Below are positions 42,081 through 51,214 of a stretch of DNA of 64,000 nt, piece after piece; position 1 is the stretch's first letter, and each line of letters starts with the position of its first letter. This DNA comes from Bacillota bacterium. GTDB lineage: Bacteria; Bacillota; Clostridia; Saccharofermentanales; Saccharofermentanaceae. The notes below the pieces were generated by a model. That model did no database searches and had not been told where the DNA came from. It saw nothing but the letters and a program-made list of their open reading frames with translations. The stretch covers positions 1-64,000 of the forward strand of contig JAEWUD010000012.1 in assembly GCA_023397475.1 (NCBI GenBank), in the 5' to 3' direction. The translations under genes were made by a program, and so were the position numbers.

Positions 42081-43247
42081 TTAGGAATTCTGTGCCGTGG
42101 GCAGATAGGGCTTAAGCTTCGCCTCGACAAGTGCCGCAACGCGCTCATGTACCGCGAAAAGCGGGTGGTAATAGGCTCCAAGTTCGGCCGGTGCGGTGTC
42201 GGGCAGAAGAAGATACTCGAACCGGTCGATGCCGAGTTCGTGGACGCGACGTTCAGCCTCGCGAAGAACGCCAGAGAAGGCGTGGCCCATGATGCCGTAG
42301 ATCCATAGAATCCGCGCGCGCGGATTCTTCTCGGCAACATGCAGGATGAAATTAACCGTCGTCGTGACGAAGGTCTCGAAGTCCTCCGGATGATAGGCGA
42401 GGATACCGTCGGCATCCGGTGCTCCGGGATCACGCGTCTGATACGTCTCGCCGGTACGCGGGTTGGTCCACGCTTCCTGTGAGTGCGAATAGGAATCGTT
42501 GGTGCCGAGGTGGATGACGACCGCGTCCGGGTCGAACGAGAAGTCATAAAGATCCGAAGCGCCGCGCTGCGATGCGACCGGCTCGGGGACAATGCCGCAG
42601 ACGGCGTCGTAGATCGGGGGAATCGCCATATCGCGGCTGTTATTCCACGCGCAATAGACGCCCCAACCGCCGTGCGACACGACCTGCCAGTCGGCGTTGA
42701 GTCGGCGCGATAGGAAACCCGCCCAGCTGTGGTAGAAGGAACACCATTCATCGCAGGAGAATTCGGCGCCGATCTCAGACATTGGCGGAGAGATGGTGCC
42801 CTCGCCGGATGTCAGGGAATCGCCGATCATCTCGATCTTGAGCCTCTTTGGAGGCGCCGATACTTCGCCGTCGACGGAGATCGCGTCGAGGCGCAGTAAG
42901 CCCTTCTCGCCGCTCATATTGGCCTGCGAGTCTTTCATGATGCGGATGTGTCGTTTAGCGCCCTTCAGCAGATCGAGCAATTCACCTTCGACATGGGAAT
43001 CGAGAACCGTATATTCATGGGTGCCCTTTTTCGCGCGAAAACGTCGTGTGACAATGCCGTCGACCTCGAAGATGACGTATTGTTCGCGTCCTGTGTGATC
43101 GGCCGTCAGGGTAACGGAAGCGTGAACGCCGCGAAGGAAGAACTCGGCGCAGGCACCGCTGTATTCCATCAGAAACCCATGGCCGTGACGGGCGAAACGT
43201 CCGTGAAGCCGGACCAGATCCGGCGAGAAGAGATCGATCGAATGCAT
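42081..43247 (-). CDS. SGNH-fold carbohydrate esterase (CE2-like)
   Basis: The 388-residue protein has an N-terminal beta-sandwich of about 130 residues (FSPDLVRLHGRFARHGHGFLMEYSGA) and a C-terminal SGNH hydrolase. The nucleophile Ser is in IGDSLTSGEG, block III in HLGTNDSYSH and the catalytic His in YYHPLFAVHERVA. This two-domain layout fits CE2-type deacetylases. There is no signal peptide, so it acts inside the cell unless exported otherwise. The start ATG at 43247 follows GGGAGGATCCC. Probable substrate: acetylated saccharides. Confidence 0.82.
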   Translation of the reverse strand: MHSIDLFSPDLVRLHGRFARHGHGFLMEYSGACAEFFLRGVHASVTLTADHTGREQYVIFEVDGIVTRRFRAKKGTHEYTVLDSHVEGELLDLLKGAKRHIRIMKDSQANMSGEKGLLRLDAISVDGEVSAPPKRLKIEMIGDSLTSGEGTISPPMSEIGAEFSCDEWCSFYHSWAGFLSRRLNADWQVVSHGGWGVYCAWNNSRDMAIPPIYDAVCGIVPEPVASQRGASDLYDFSFDPDAVVIHLGTNDSYSHSQEAWTNPRTGETYQTRDPGAPDADGILAYHPEDFETFVTTTVNFILHVAEKNPRARILWIYGIMGHAFSGVLREAERRVHELGIDRFEYLLLPDTAPAELGAYYHPLFAVHERVAALVEAKLKPYLPTAQNS

Positions 43248-43420
43248 AAAGGGATCCTCCCGATGGGCGCGCCATGGACGCGCAGTAATCTTAACTCCTC
43301 CCATTGTAACGAAAAACTACGCGCGGGAAAAGCCGAAACATAAGATCTTCCACGCAAAGGACGATCCGCGCGGTCGGGTTCATGTTTCTCACGGACGGGA
43401 GAAATGCTTTTCGCGTCACT

Positions 43421-43482
43421 TTGCATGAACTGCGGCGAATAGTGTAAACTAGAGTCATTCTTCTTAAGACAAGACGCCTTGT
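43421..43482 (+). promoter_or_regulatory. Promoter and candidate ArsR operator
   Basis: TTGCAT (43421-43426) and TAAACT (43445-43450) have an 18-base spacer. ACAAG (43469-43473) and CTTGT (43478-43482) form a dyad between promoter and gene, a plausible autoregulatory site. Confidence 0.5.
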
Positions 43483-43499
43483 TCACACCGGAGGTTCGT

Positions 43500-43877
43500 A
43501 TGAACACACAGGAGAAAGAGAATCCTACATCCCCCTATGCCTGCTCGGCAAATATTATTCACGAGGACGCCATTCGATTGGTCCGGTCCGAGATGTTGCC
43601 GTCCGGTCTGCGAGCGGATATGGCGGACTTCTATAAGGTGATGGGAGATGCGACGCGCATCAGTATATTGAATGCGCTGACCTATTCCGAGCTCTGTGTT
43701 TGCGATATTTCCGCGCTTCTGGGAATGCATCAATCCGCGGTATCCCATCAGTTGAAGACCTTGCGCCAAGCGAGATTGGTCACGAGTCGCAGAGATGGCA
43801 AGGTTGTTTATTATTCCTTGAGCGATGACCATGTCAAACAGATTATCGAACTCGGTAAGACGCATCTGACCGAGTAA
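43500..43877 (+). CDS. ArsR/SmtB-family transcriptional regulator
   Basis: The 125-residue protein has the ArsR winged helix: FYKVMGDATRISILNALTYSELCVCDISALL with the metal-site style ELCVCD, then MHQSAVSHQLKTLRQARLV, and the wing SRRDGKVVYYSLSDDHVKQII. The last helix (DHVKQIIELGKTH) could supply a second metal site as in SmtB/CzrA. ATG 43500 follows CCGGAGG. Likely a metal-responsive repressor. The next gene, a membrane protein 64 bases on, may be its target; no known metal pump is adjacent. Confidence 0.85.
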   Translation: MNTQEKENPTSPYACSANIIHEDAIRLVRSEMLPSGLRADMADFYKVMGDATRISILNALTYSELCVCDISALLGMHQSAVSHQLKTLRQARLVTSRRDGKVVYYSLSDDHVKQIIELGKTHLTE

Positions 43878-43941
43878 CCGATGGTGTTGAACGATAAGAA
43901 TTTTCGACAGTCTCGCGCTGCCGTGTGAAAAGAGGAGCCTC

Positions 43942-44712
43942 ATGCTGATCATCACGTCTATTCTCACGCTGATTGCCGGCGTTGTTTTATGTTTCTTCGG
44001 ATACCGATCATTCCGTGCCGCCATGACGGTCGCGGGATTTGTCATCGGCGCGATGCTCGGTCTCGCGCTCGAGGCATTGGTCGTCGATGCTCTGCCCGGA
44101 CTCGGGCCGGAACTGTGGATGCTGATCTTTATGGGCGTCGGCGGGCTTCTCGGAGCCGCGCTCTCGTTTCGCCTGTTCCGTAGTGCGCTCTTCTATGTCA
44201 CGATGTTTGTCACGACATTTTCCGTTCTCAAGGGATTTCTCTTATCTTCGACGACCGGGATGGGGATGTATTCCTTCTTCCGGATTCTTTTCGGGAAACT
44301 GCCCAATGGGGAGGTGCTCCGGAATATCGATTCGGCGACGACACCGGATCCCGTTTTTTCGGGATTTTTCGCGAAGCTATTCGAGATGCTGCCGGGTGAA
44401 CAGCTGTTTGATAAATTATGGGTGGTTTTCGCCGTCGCTTGCCTTCTGGGTGCTGTGGCCGGAATTGTCGTCTGTGCGCTGCAAAAACCCGCGATCATCG
44501 TTGTCACGTCCGTATTTGGGGGTATAATGATCGCACAGGGGATCAGTATTCTGGTCGGGATCGAATGGTCGGGCGATGTTCTCGGGACGGGGATCAATCA
44601 AGTCGTATCCGGAGGAAGCGTCCGTCCGGAATTGTCGCTGATTCTGACCGTTGTAGCCATTGTGGCAGGAATTGTAGTACAGAATCGTACCGTCAAGAAA
44701 TTGAAGCAGTAA
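43942..44712 (+). CDS. DUF4203/TMEM198-like membrane protein
   Basis: The 256-residue protein has seven or eight hydrophobic segments rich in Gly, Ala and Val (LIAGVVLCFFGYRSFRAAM; VAGFVIGAMLGLALEALV; and a late IVVTSVFGGIMIAQGISILV). This matches the DUF4203 (TMEM198-like) fold. Role unknown. ATG 43942 follows AAAGAGGAG. Its 3' end lies inside the first unit of the G+C-rich repeat at 44706. It follows a metalloregulator gene and may be controlled by it. Confidence 0.65.
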   Translation: MLIITSILTLIAGVVLCFFGYRSFRAAMTVAGFVIGAMLGLALEALVVDALPGLGPELWMLIFMGVGGLLGAALSFRLFRSALFYVTMFVTTFSVLKGFLLSSTTGMGMYSFFRILFGKLPNGEVLRNIDSATTPDPVFSGFFAKLFEMLPGEQLFDKLWVVFAVACLLGAVAGIVVCALQKPAIIVVTSVFGGIMIAQGISILVGIEWSGDVLGTGINQVVSGGSVRPELSLILTVVAIVAGIVVQNRTVKKLKQ

Positions 44713-44862
44713 CAAGCGGCGCGCGCACGCGGGGGTCCGCGAAAAGGAACTGGCGATCGCGCCGCAAAGGAATAAAGGCAGTAACAAGCGGCGCGCGCAC
44801 GCGGGGGGCCCGCGAAAAGGAACCGGCGATCGCTGCGCGAGCACGCGGGGGCCCGCGACGAA
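44706..44862. repeat. G+C-rich tandem repeat of 72 bp
   Basis: Units starting GCAGTAACAAGCGGCGCGCG at 44706 and 44778 are nearly identical, and a third shorter part follows to 44858. Each full unit contains CGCGAAAAGG and GGCGATCGC. The repeat overlaps the end of the membrane protein gene and stops before the GNAT gene's binding site. Confidence 0.85.
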
Positions 44863-44877
44863 GAAGGAGTGAGAAGC

Positions 44878-45399
44878 ATGATTACGCTGATTACACCGGA
44901 CACGCGTTACGAGGAGCAATATCGCGAGATGATCGCGACCTGGGAAGAGGCGTTTGAAGAGCCGGAACCCTGGGTGCTCCGTGAAGACTATGAGGATTTC
45001 GAGGCGCTTGTCGACTTGCTTCGCGGGTTTTCCCACGGTGAGCGGCTCCGACCGGGTTTTTATGCATCGCACACGTATTGGGCGATGGAGGAAGAGTCCG
45101 ACCGTATTGTCGGCGCGGCGAATCTGCGCCCCGAACTCAATGCGTTCCAGAGCGTATACGGCGGAAACATCGGGTACGGTGTGCGACCGGATATGCGTGG
45201 CAAGGGCTTCGCGACGGAGATTCTCGCGCGGACGCTCGACAAGGCGAGAGAGTTGGGTCTTACGGAAGTCCTTCTATGCTGTTATCGCGAGAACCGCGCG
45301 TCGGAGACGGTAATACTGCGTAACGGCGGCGTTTTTCTCGAGGACGTAGAGAGCAAAGAGACGGGTCGCGTCATCCGAAGATTCCGTATTCTTCTCTAA
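44878..45399 (+). CDS. GNAT-family N-acetyltransferase
   Basis: The 173-residue enzyme has a GNAT core: strand IVGAANLRPELNAF, then YGVRPDMRGKGFATEIL, where RGKGFA is the acetyl-CoA loop, and the late CYRENRASETVILRNGGVFLED of motif B. It is close to RimJ/YjcK-type acetyltransferases that act on amines or protein N-termini. ATG 44878 follows GAAGGAGTGAGAAGC. Substrate unknown. The gene ends convergently with the sensor kinase gene. Confidence 0.85.
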   Translation: MITLITPDTRYEEQYREMIATWEEAFEEPEPWVLREDYEDFEALVDLLRGFSHGERLRPGFYASHTYWAMEEESDRIVGAANLRPELNAFQSVYGGNIGYGVRPDMRGKGFATEILARTLDKARELGLTEVLLCCYRENRASETVILRNGGVFLEDVESKETGRVIRRFRILL

Positions 45400-45429
45400 G
45401 GCTGGTAGAACTTTTCGCGAAACAATCAT

Positions 45430-46827
45430 TTATTCTACTATTTTGGGGAGCGTGACGGTAAACGTGCTGCCCTGATTCAATTTGCTCCGGACATCGATGG
45501 TGCCGCCATGCGCCGTTACGATGGATTTCGCGATGGTGAGTCCGATGCCCGCGCCGCCGGTTTTCCTGTTGCGCGATTTGTCCGTGCGGTAGAATCTCTC
45601 GAAAACCAAGGGTATTTCGTCCTCCGGGATGCCGATGCCGTCATCCCGGACTGTCAGCGTGCCTTGCAGCTCACGATCCTCGACAGTGACCCGGATCCGG
45701 CCGCCATCCCGCGAGAACTTGATCGCATTCGACAGAAGGTTCGTGATCACCTGTTGGATTCGGTCCTTGTCGCCGGGAATCACACAGGACGTACCGTCCA
45801 CCTGAATGGTTATACCCCTCTTCATAGCCTCTGCGGTAAATGTGTCGGCGGCAACACCAGCCACATGATAAAGATCAAAGGGTTCGACGGATCTCTTGCC
45901 ATTGTCGTTCTCCACCTGTGCGAGTTTCTCCAACTCCGCTACAAGGCTCGCGATCCGGCTGATCTCTTCGTGGCAGCTGCGCAGTCTCTCGGGAGTCGGT
46001 TCCCACACACCTTCGATCATCGCCTCCAGATAAGAAGAGACAGAGGTTAAGGGCGTTCTGAGTTCATGCGCTACGTCTGTCGTCAACTGTTTGCGGAGAT
46101 CTTCCTGTCGACGCAGCGAGTCGGACATATGGTTCACGGCTGTCACCAGTTCATGCAGTTCAATCGTGTCGGTCCTCGTATCACTCTGGATTCCGTAATT
46201 TCCGTCGGAGATTTGCGTTGCCAAATGAACCGTATCGGTCATTGGGCGAGCGATTTGCCTAGACAACAGGCTTCCCGCCAGGATCGAGAATCCCAGAGAT
46301 AACAATGCGATTACCACCAGAATCACATTTATCGCTTCGAGGAATCGGACGTCATTTTCGGTGAAGAAGAAGGGGCCATACGAGGTTATCTCGACCTTGC
46401 CGACGTATTGGCCATCGGAGACCAGATCGAATTCCAGGGTTGAGAAGCCGGCGTCCCGCAACGGGATCGCCCGATCCATCCGGTCGGAGATCTCTTCCAT
46501 GATCTGATTACACAGCGCCATATCGTGGTTCTCGGCATCCCAGACGATGTTGCCGCCTTGGTCGATAAGCCGAATCACATACCCATCATACAGCGCGAAC
46601 ATCCCGACGCCATGAACAAAGGAAGGATCCCATTGATCTGCGGCTGAATCGTATTGGCTGCTTAAATTCGTGACGATATCCTGTGAACGAACATCGCGCT
46701 GCGCGACCGCGTTCTTCTCAAAAGCGTCTCGGATCAAGACATTTGCCAAAACACTGATTAACGCGATGGAGAGAACAACCACGAGTGAGATCGTGAGACT
46801 GAGTTGCGTCTGCAGCCGTCGAAGCAT
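45430..46827 (-). CDS. Sensor histidine kinase
   Basis: The 465-residue protein has an N-terminal membrane helix, about 120 extracellular residues, a second helix (VILVVIALLSLGFSILAGSLL), a HAMP region (RPMTDTVHLATQISDGNYG), the H-box VAHELRTPLTSV and an ATPase domain (NLLSNAIKFS, DDGIGIPE, GGAGIGLTIAKS). It phosphorylates the response regulator encoded directly upstream. The start is ATG 46827 with CGGAGG before it, next to the regulator stop. The copper genes upstream suggest that the sensor loop reads copper or envelope stress; this is inferred. Confidence 0.92.
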   Translation of the reverse strand: MLRRLQTQLSLTISLVVVLSIALISVLANVLIRDAFEKNAVAQRDVRSQDIVTNLSSQYDSAADQWDPSFVHGVGMFALYDGYVIRLIDQGGNIVWDAENHDMALCNQIMEEISDRMDRAIPLRDAGFSTLEFDLVSDGQYVGKVEITSYGPFFFTENDVRFLEAINVILVVIALLSLGFSILAGSLLSRQIARPMTDTVHLATQISDGNYGIQSDTRTDTIELHELVTAVNHMSDSLRRQEDLRKQLTTDVAHELRTPLTSVSSYLEAMIEGVWEPTPERLRSCHEEISRIASLVAELEKLAQVENDNGKRSVEPFDLYHVAGVAADTFTAEAMKRGITIQVDGTSCVIPGDKDRIQQVITNLLSNAIKFSRDGGRIRVTVEDRELQGTLTVRDDGIGIPEDEIPLVFERFYRTDKSRNRKTGGAGIGLTIAKSIVTAHGGTIDVRSKLNQGSTFTVTLPKIVE

Positions 46828-46828
46828 G

Positions 46829-47521
46829 TTATTCGCCTCCGAATTTATATCCAAGTCCGTGAACGGTCAAGATGTATACCGGTTTCTTCATGTCGTCCTC
46901 AATCTTCTGCCGGAGATTCTTGATGTGTGTGTCAATCACTCGATCCAACCCGTCATAGTCGTCATCGAATATCAGCGCGATCAGCTCTTCTCTGCGAAAA
47001 ACTTTGCCGGGGTATTTGACGAAAGACGATAGGAGCTTACGCTCACTCGGCGTTAGATTTATGATCGAACCCTTCTTGCGAAACGTGTCCGTCTCAAAAT
47101 CGATCACCAGATCCCCGTCGCGCCAATTCGTTTTCTGACTCAGCGGAAGAAGGTCGTCAACGGATCTCCGGAGAACGGTCTCCACGCGCGCCGCGAGAAC
47201 TTTCAGACTGAAGGGCTTCCCGATATAATCATCGGCGCCGATGGAGAGTCCGTTGATCTGGCTCGCTTCATCGACCTTTGCGGTCAACATCAGGATCGGC
47301 ACGCGCGACTTTCTCCGAATGCTCCGGCAAATCTCCTCGCCGGACATATCCGGCAACATCAGGTCGAGGAGAATCAGGGCGATGTTTTGCTTCTCGAAAA
47401 TCTCCAGCGCCGTCTGTCCGCACTCCGCGGTATAGACCTGATAACCTTTACTGCGCAGAAAAGCGGAGACGACCTCGAGGATTTTCGGTTCGTCGTCGAC
47501 AACCAGAATGGATTTATTCAT
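46829..47521 (-). CDS. OmpR-family response regulator
   Basis: The 230-residue protein has a receiver domain with the acidic pocket VVDDEPK, the phospho-acceptor Asp in LILLDLMLPD and Lys in IGKPF, then a winged-helix DNA-binding domain (LTPSERKLLSSFV; YDGLDRVIDTHIKNLRQKI; YILTVHGLGYKF). The start is uncertain: ATG 47521 fits the family, while a TTG/GTG 5 or 6 codons earlier has a closer AGGAAG. It forms a two-component pair with the kinase that follows. It is separated by 153 bases from the lipoprotein gene upstream, so it may have its own promoter. Confidence 0.9.
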   Translation of the reverse strand: MNKSILVVDDEPKILEVVSAFLRSKGYQVYTAECGQTALEIFEKQNIALILLDLMLPDMSGEEICRSIRRKSRVPILMLTAKVDEASQINGLSIGADDYIGKPFSLKVLAARVETVLRRSVDDLLPLSQKTNWRDGDLVIDFETDTFRKKGSIINLTPSERKLLSSFVKYPGKVFRREELIALIFDDDYDGLDRVIDTHIKNLRQKIEDDMKKPVYILTVHGLGYKFGGE

Positions 47522-47674
47522 CGGCAACGTTATCACCAACTTCCTGCCGGGTATGAAGCAACGTAGAATCCGAGTTATCGGATTCTACGCGCGATCGTTT
47601 GTATTCTTTCATCATATCACCGGCGACAAGTTTTCGGTTCACGTACCGTTCGGATGAGTCGTCAACATCTCTTG

Positions 47675-48406
47675 CTACGCAACGATATCGAATGGCTTCA
47701 GAAGTTTCCACACTTCCACAGGCGCACCGTTTTCCTCGACCGTGACCTTCGCATAGACCCATCCCTCGATATTCTCCGGATCCGCTCCCGCAGCGATGAA
47801 CGGTTCGGGATTTAATACGAAAACAATGTCCTTATCCTGCTCGCTGTTGTCAAAACGATTTACGGCAAGATCCCTCGCCCATTCAAACATATTGCCGCCC
47901 CCGAGCTTCACGCCGTAATGGTCGAGGCTGGTGTGATAGTTCACGACGTCGCGATGATCCCGAACCATATTTTCGAGGAAGGCTTTGGGGGTTAAGGCCG
48001 CTGTGCTTGTGCCGCCGCTCAGGGTCGTTCCGATAAGAAGCGTCTCTTCGCCATCGGGGCTGGAACTAACATATTGCGGAGAATCGGAAAGTTTCGCAGG
48101 ATCCATCCCGGCAGCGACAAAGGGAGCAGCGTCGATCTCGAGCCGAAGATAGGTTTGCGAGGCATCACTGCTGTCCGTTCCCCAGATAAATCGCACGGAA
48201 TCGTCGGGGGCTTCAAGCGACCATCCGATATCCCCCTCGTTTTCTCGAACACGATCCGGCAATGACCGGACCACCGAATCAAAGGAAATGACAGACTGCT
48301 GTCCGACGACGTCGAGTGACGGAAGGATTTGTGAGCAACCGGACAGGGAAATAGCGGCCACAATTCCGGCGGCTGTAGCGGCATATTTTCTCATGGAATA
48401 TTTCAT
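47675..48406 (-). CDS. Lipoprotein in the copper locus
   Basis: The 243-residue product has a lipobox (VAAISLSGC), then two similar halves: RLEIDAAPFVAAGMDPAKL and FVLNPEPFIAAGADPENIEGW, so the protein is probably an internal duplication. No Met/His-rich copper motif is obvious. ATG 48406 overlaps the copA stop (ATGA), so translation is coupled to the copper pump. It would sit outside the membrane, where it could pass or sense metal for CopA; that is inference. Family not recognised. Confidence 0.65.
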   Translation of the reverse strand: MKYSMRKYAATAAGIVAAISLSGCSQILPSLDVVGQQSVISFDSVVRSLPDRVRENEGDIGWSLEAPDDSVRFIWGTDSSDASQTYLRLEIDAAPFVAAGMDPAKLSDSPQYVSSSPDGEETLLIGTTLSGGTSTAALTPKAFLENMVRDHRDVVNYHTSLDHYGVKLGGGNMFEWARDLAVNRFDNSEQDKDIVFVLNPEPFIAAGADPENIEGWVYAKVTVEENGAPVEVWKLLKPFDIVA

Positions 48407-50682
48407 CTGGATACACCTTTCCTTTCTGTGTGAGGGGCTTTATATCTTCGCAAACGCAGGGCATTACTGAGGACGGATACAGAACTTAAACTCATCGCGG
48501 CTGCGGCAAGCATCGGATTCAAGAGAGGGCCGCCGAACAGGAACAGAAGACCCGCCGCGACGGGAATGCCGATCACGTTGTACGCGAAGGCCCAGAAGAG
48601 ATTCTGTCGAATGTTCATCATTGTCTTCTTGCTGAGATCGATCGCCGTCGCGACATCCGCGACATCACTTCGCATGAGTACGATGTCCGCACTCTCCATG
48701 GCGACATCGGTGCCCGAACCGATCGCTATGCCGACGTTTGCCTGTGCAAGCGCGGGTGCGTCGTTGATTCCGTCGCCGACCATGGCGACGATATGTTTTT
48801 CCTGAAGTTTCTTAACTTCGTTTGCTTTGTCCTGTGGAAGGACATCTGCGAGCACGTAGTCAATTTGAACCTGACGGGCGATGGCAGCGGCGGTTTTCTG
48901 ATTGTCCCCTGTCACCATGGCCACAGAAACTCCCATTTTCTTCAAGGTTTCGATTGCGGCTCGACTCGAAGCCTTCACGACATCTGCCACGGCAATGATC
49001 CCGGCGAGTCGTCCGTTGATTGCAATATAGATCGGTGTCTTGCCTTCATCCGCCAGACGGTCGGAAATTTCGGCCATCGAATCCAGATCCACGTCCTGTT
49101 CCGCACAAAGCTTTCGATTCCCGGCAAGCACATGCGTCCCGTCTATCGTAGCGGCAATACCCTGGCCGGTGATCGAGAGGAACGATTCCGCATTATGAAG
49201 GATGATATTGTCTGCCTCTGCTTTGCGCACAATGGCCTGTCCGAGCGGATGTTCGGAATTCATCTCCGCCGAACCCGCGATTCGAAGAAGTTCCTTTGGA
49301 TTACATCCATTTTCCGGCAGAATGTCCGTCACAGTGGGCTTTCCTTCTGTGATCGTACCGGTCTTATCGAAAACAACCATATTGATCCGATGCGCTGTCT
49401 CGAGAGCTTCGCCGCCCTTAATCAGAATTCCGTTCTCCGCGCCCTTGCCGGTACCGACCATAATCGCGGTCGGAGTAGCCAGACCAAGAGCACAGGGACA
49501 GGCGATTACAAGGACGGAAATGAACTGTGTCAGGGAGAAGGCCAGATCGCCTCCGGTTCCGATATACCAGGCGATGCCGACGACAAGAGCGATCAGGCAT
49601 ACAACCGGAACAAAATACCCGGAGACGGTGTCCGCGAGTTTCGCGATCGGAGCTTTGGAGGACTGGGCGTCTTCGACAAGTCGGATGATTTGCGAAAGTG
49701 CGGTATCGGCACCGATCTTCTCCGCCCGGAAACGGATGCTTCCCGTCGTGTTCAACGATGCTGCGAAGACTTTATCGCCGACGGTCTTATCAACCGGCAT
49801 ACTCTCTCCCGTCAACATGGATTCATCAATCGTCGTATGGCCTTCCTCAACCACACCGTCGGCCGGGATCTTGGCACCCGGCTTCACAACGATAAGGTCA
49901 TGGATTGCGAGTTCCTCTACGGGAATTTCAACTTCATGCCCGTCACGGATGATGATCGCGGATTTGGGCGCGAGGCCCATCAATTTCTTGATCGCCTCTG
50001 AGGTGCGTCCCTTGGAGACCGCCTCAAGGTATTTGCCCAGAAGGATCAGCGTGATAATTACGCCCGCAGTCTCGAAATAAAGTGACTCCACGGCGAAGAA
50101 ATCGCCGGACAGAATTCTTCCCGTGTTGTAGAGGCTGAAAACAACGGCGGAGGTCGTTCCGATCGCGATCAGAGAGTCCATGTTCGGGCTTCTTTTCAAG
50201 AGAGCGGAAAATCCTTTTGTATAGAAGGAGAATCCCACGATTATGACCGGGATGACCAGCACGAATTGTACGAGCGCATAGAGCAACGGAAAATTCATGG
50301 GATCGAGCCCGGAAGGGTAGGGAAGACGTACCCCGTATTTAGTCAACATGGGAACCATGGCAATGTAGAAGAGAGGAAGGGAGAAGATTGTCGAGACGAT
50401 GAACTTCTTCTGGAGTGTCCATGTCTCCTTCTCTTTGCGCAGCTTGGCGTCTTCCGCGGCATTTGCGGCATTGATATCAATAACTTCGTACCCCGCCGAT
50501 ACCACGGCATCGCGAATGTGTTGCAACGAGAGAACATTGTCGTCGAAAAGTACAGTTGCTCTCTCGGTTGCCAGATTTACGGAAACCTCCGCAATTCCTT
50601 CCAGTTTTTGGATTCCTCGCTCCACACGCTGCGCACATGCCGCACAGGTCATATTTCCGATACCGATTACGTGACTTGTCAT
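48403..50682 (-). CDS. copA: Copper-exporting P1B-type ATPase
   Basis: The 759-residue protein has one heavy-metal-associated domain (GNMTCAACAQRVE), the metal-transport CPC in ACPCALGLATPTAIMVG, the phosphorylated DKTGT, the SEHPLG motif of the nucleotide domain, MVGDGINDAPALAQ at the hinge, and the Cu(I) signatures YN in FAYNVIGIP and MSLSSV in the last helix. These define a P1B-1 Cu+ pump. ATG 50682 has AAGGGGTG before it. It lies 34 bases downstream of the DUF2318 gene in a leftward operon with other copper-type proteins. Confidence 0.95.
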   Translation of the reverse strand: MTSHVIGIGNMTCAACAQRVERGIQKLEGIAEVSVNLATERATVLFDDNVLSLQHIRDAVVSAGYEVIDINAANAAEDAKLRKEKETWTLQKKFIVSTIFSLPLFYIAMVPMLTKYGVRLPYPSGLDPMNFPLLYALVQFVLVIPVIIVGFSFYTKGFSALLKRSPNMDSLIAIGTTSAVVFSLYNTGRILSGDFFAVESLYFETAGVIITLILLGKYLEAVSKGRTSEAIKKLMGLAPKSAIIIRDGHEVEIPVEELAIHDLIVVKPGAKIPADGVVEEGHTTIDESMLTGESMPVDKTVGDKVFAASLNTTGSIRFRAEKIGADTALSQIIRLVEDAQSSKAPIAKLADTVSGYFVPVVCLIALVVGIAWYIGTGGDLAFSLTQFISVLVIACPCALGLATPTAIMVGTGKGAENGILIKGGEALETAHRINMVVFDKTGTITEGKPTVTDILPENGCNPKELLRIAGSAEMNSEHPLGQAIVRKAEADNIILHNAESFLSITGQGIAATIDGTHVLAGNRKLCAEQDVDLDSMAEISDRLADEGKTPIYIAINGRLAGIIAVADVVKASSRAAIETLKKMGVSVAMVTGDNQKTAAAIARQVQIDYVLADVLPQDKANEVKKLQEKHIVAMVGDGINDAPALAQANVGIAIGSGTDVAMESADIVLMRSDVADVATAIDLSKKTMMNIRQNLFWAFAYNVIGIPVAAGLLFLFGGPLLNPMLAAAAMSLSSVSVLSNALRLRRYKAPHTERKGVSR

Positions 50683-50716
50683 TATACTCACCCCTTAATT
50701 CGAGCCTAAAGATTGA

Positions 50717-51214
50717 TTATGAGATTTTCCAGTCTGCGAAGATCTCTTTTGCCGCCTGAAGGTAATCGTACGAGATGGAGATAGACGTATCGCTCATCGT
50801 CGTATTCTCATCAAAGATCGGCCAGGGATTGCACCCGCCGGCGGATGTCTCGACTTGGTCCATCGTGAACTGATTTCCGCAGTTCTGGCAGACCAGACGA
50901 TCGCCTTCCTGCTTGTAATAACCTCTTCCGGAACTGTAGCAGACCTGACAGGTGTTGAATGCCGTACGAACCGTCCCGTCCGATGCCTGCACCGCGATGA
51001 TCTCCATCGATGTGCCGTCGACCTCGATCGGGTAGAAGTTGGCTTCCGATGAAATATCGGCGAGGGGAATCTCGAGAAGCTCTCCCCGGTGCAAAGATTT
51101 ATCACTGACATCCTTATTCGAACATCCGGTCATAATGGCTGCTATCAGTACAATCAACGACAGGACCCCCATTCTTCCCGTAATCCTGGAAAATCTCATC
51201 AGCATAGAGCGCAT
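50717..51214 (-). CDS. DUF2318 lipoprotein (FtrD-like metal protein)
   Basis: The 165-residue protein has a lipobox (LIVLIAAIMTGC) and a DUF2318 domain: ADISSEANFYPIEVDG, then TCQVCYSSGRGYYKQEG, LVCQNCGNQF and GGCNPWPI. The paired CxxC motifs and the GGCNP Cys are the metal or disulfide site. DUF2318 occurs in iron or copper transport operons (FtrD in FtrABCD). The start overlaps the upstream gene by 16 bases. The combination with CopA and a SafE-like protein points to copper. Confidence 0.85.
   Translation of the reverse strand: MRSMLMRFSRITGRMGVLSLIVLIAAIMTGCSNKDVSDKSLHRGELLEIPLADISSEANFYPIEVDGTSMEIIAVQASDGTVRTAFNTCQVCYSSGRGYYKQEGDRLVCQNCGNQFTMDQVETSAGGCNPWPIFDENTTMSDTSISISYDYLQAAKEIFADWKIS

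Noticed and set aside
48793..50001. 402-codon plus-strand open frame
   Set aside because: It lies wholly opposite copA, whose motifs are complete; it is a complement shadow in G+C-rich codons.
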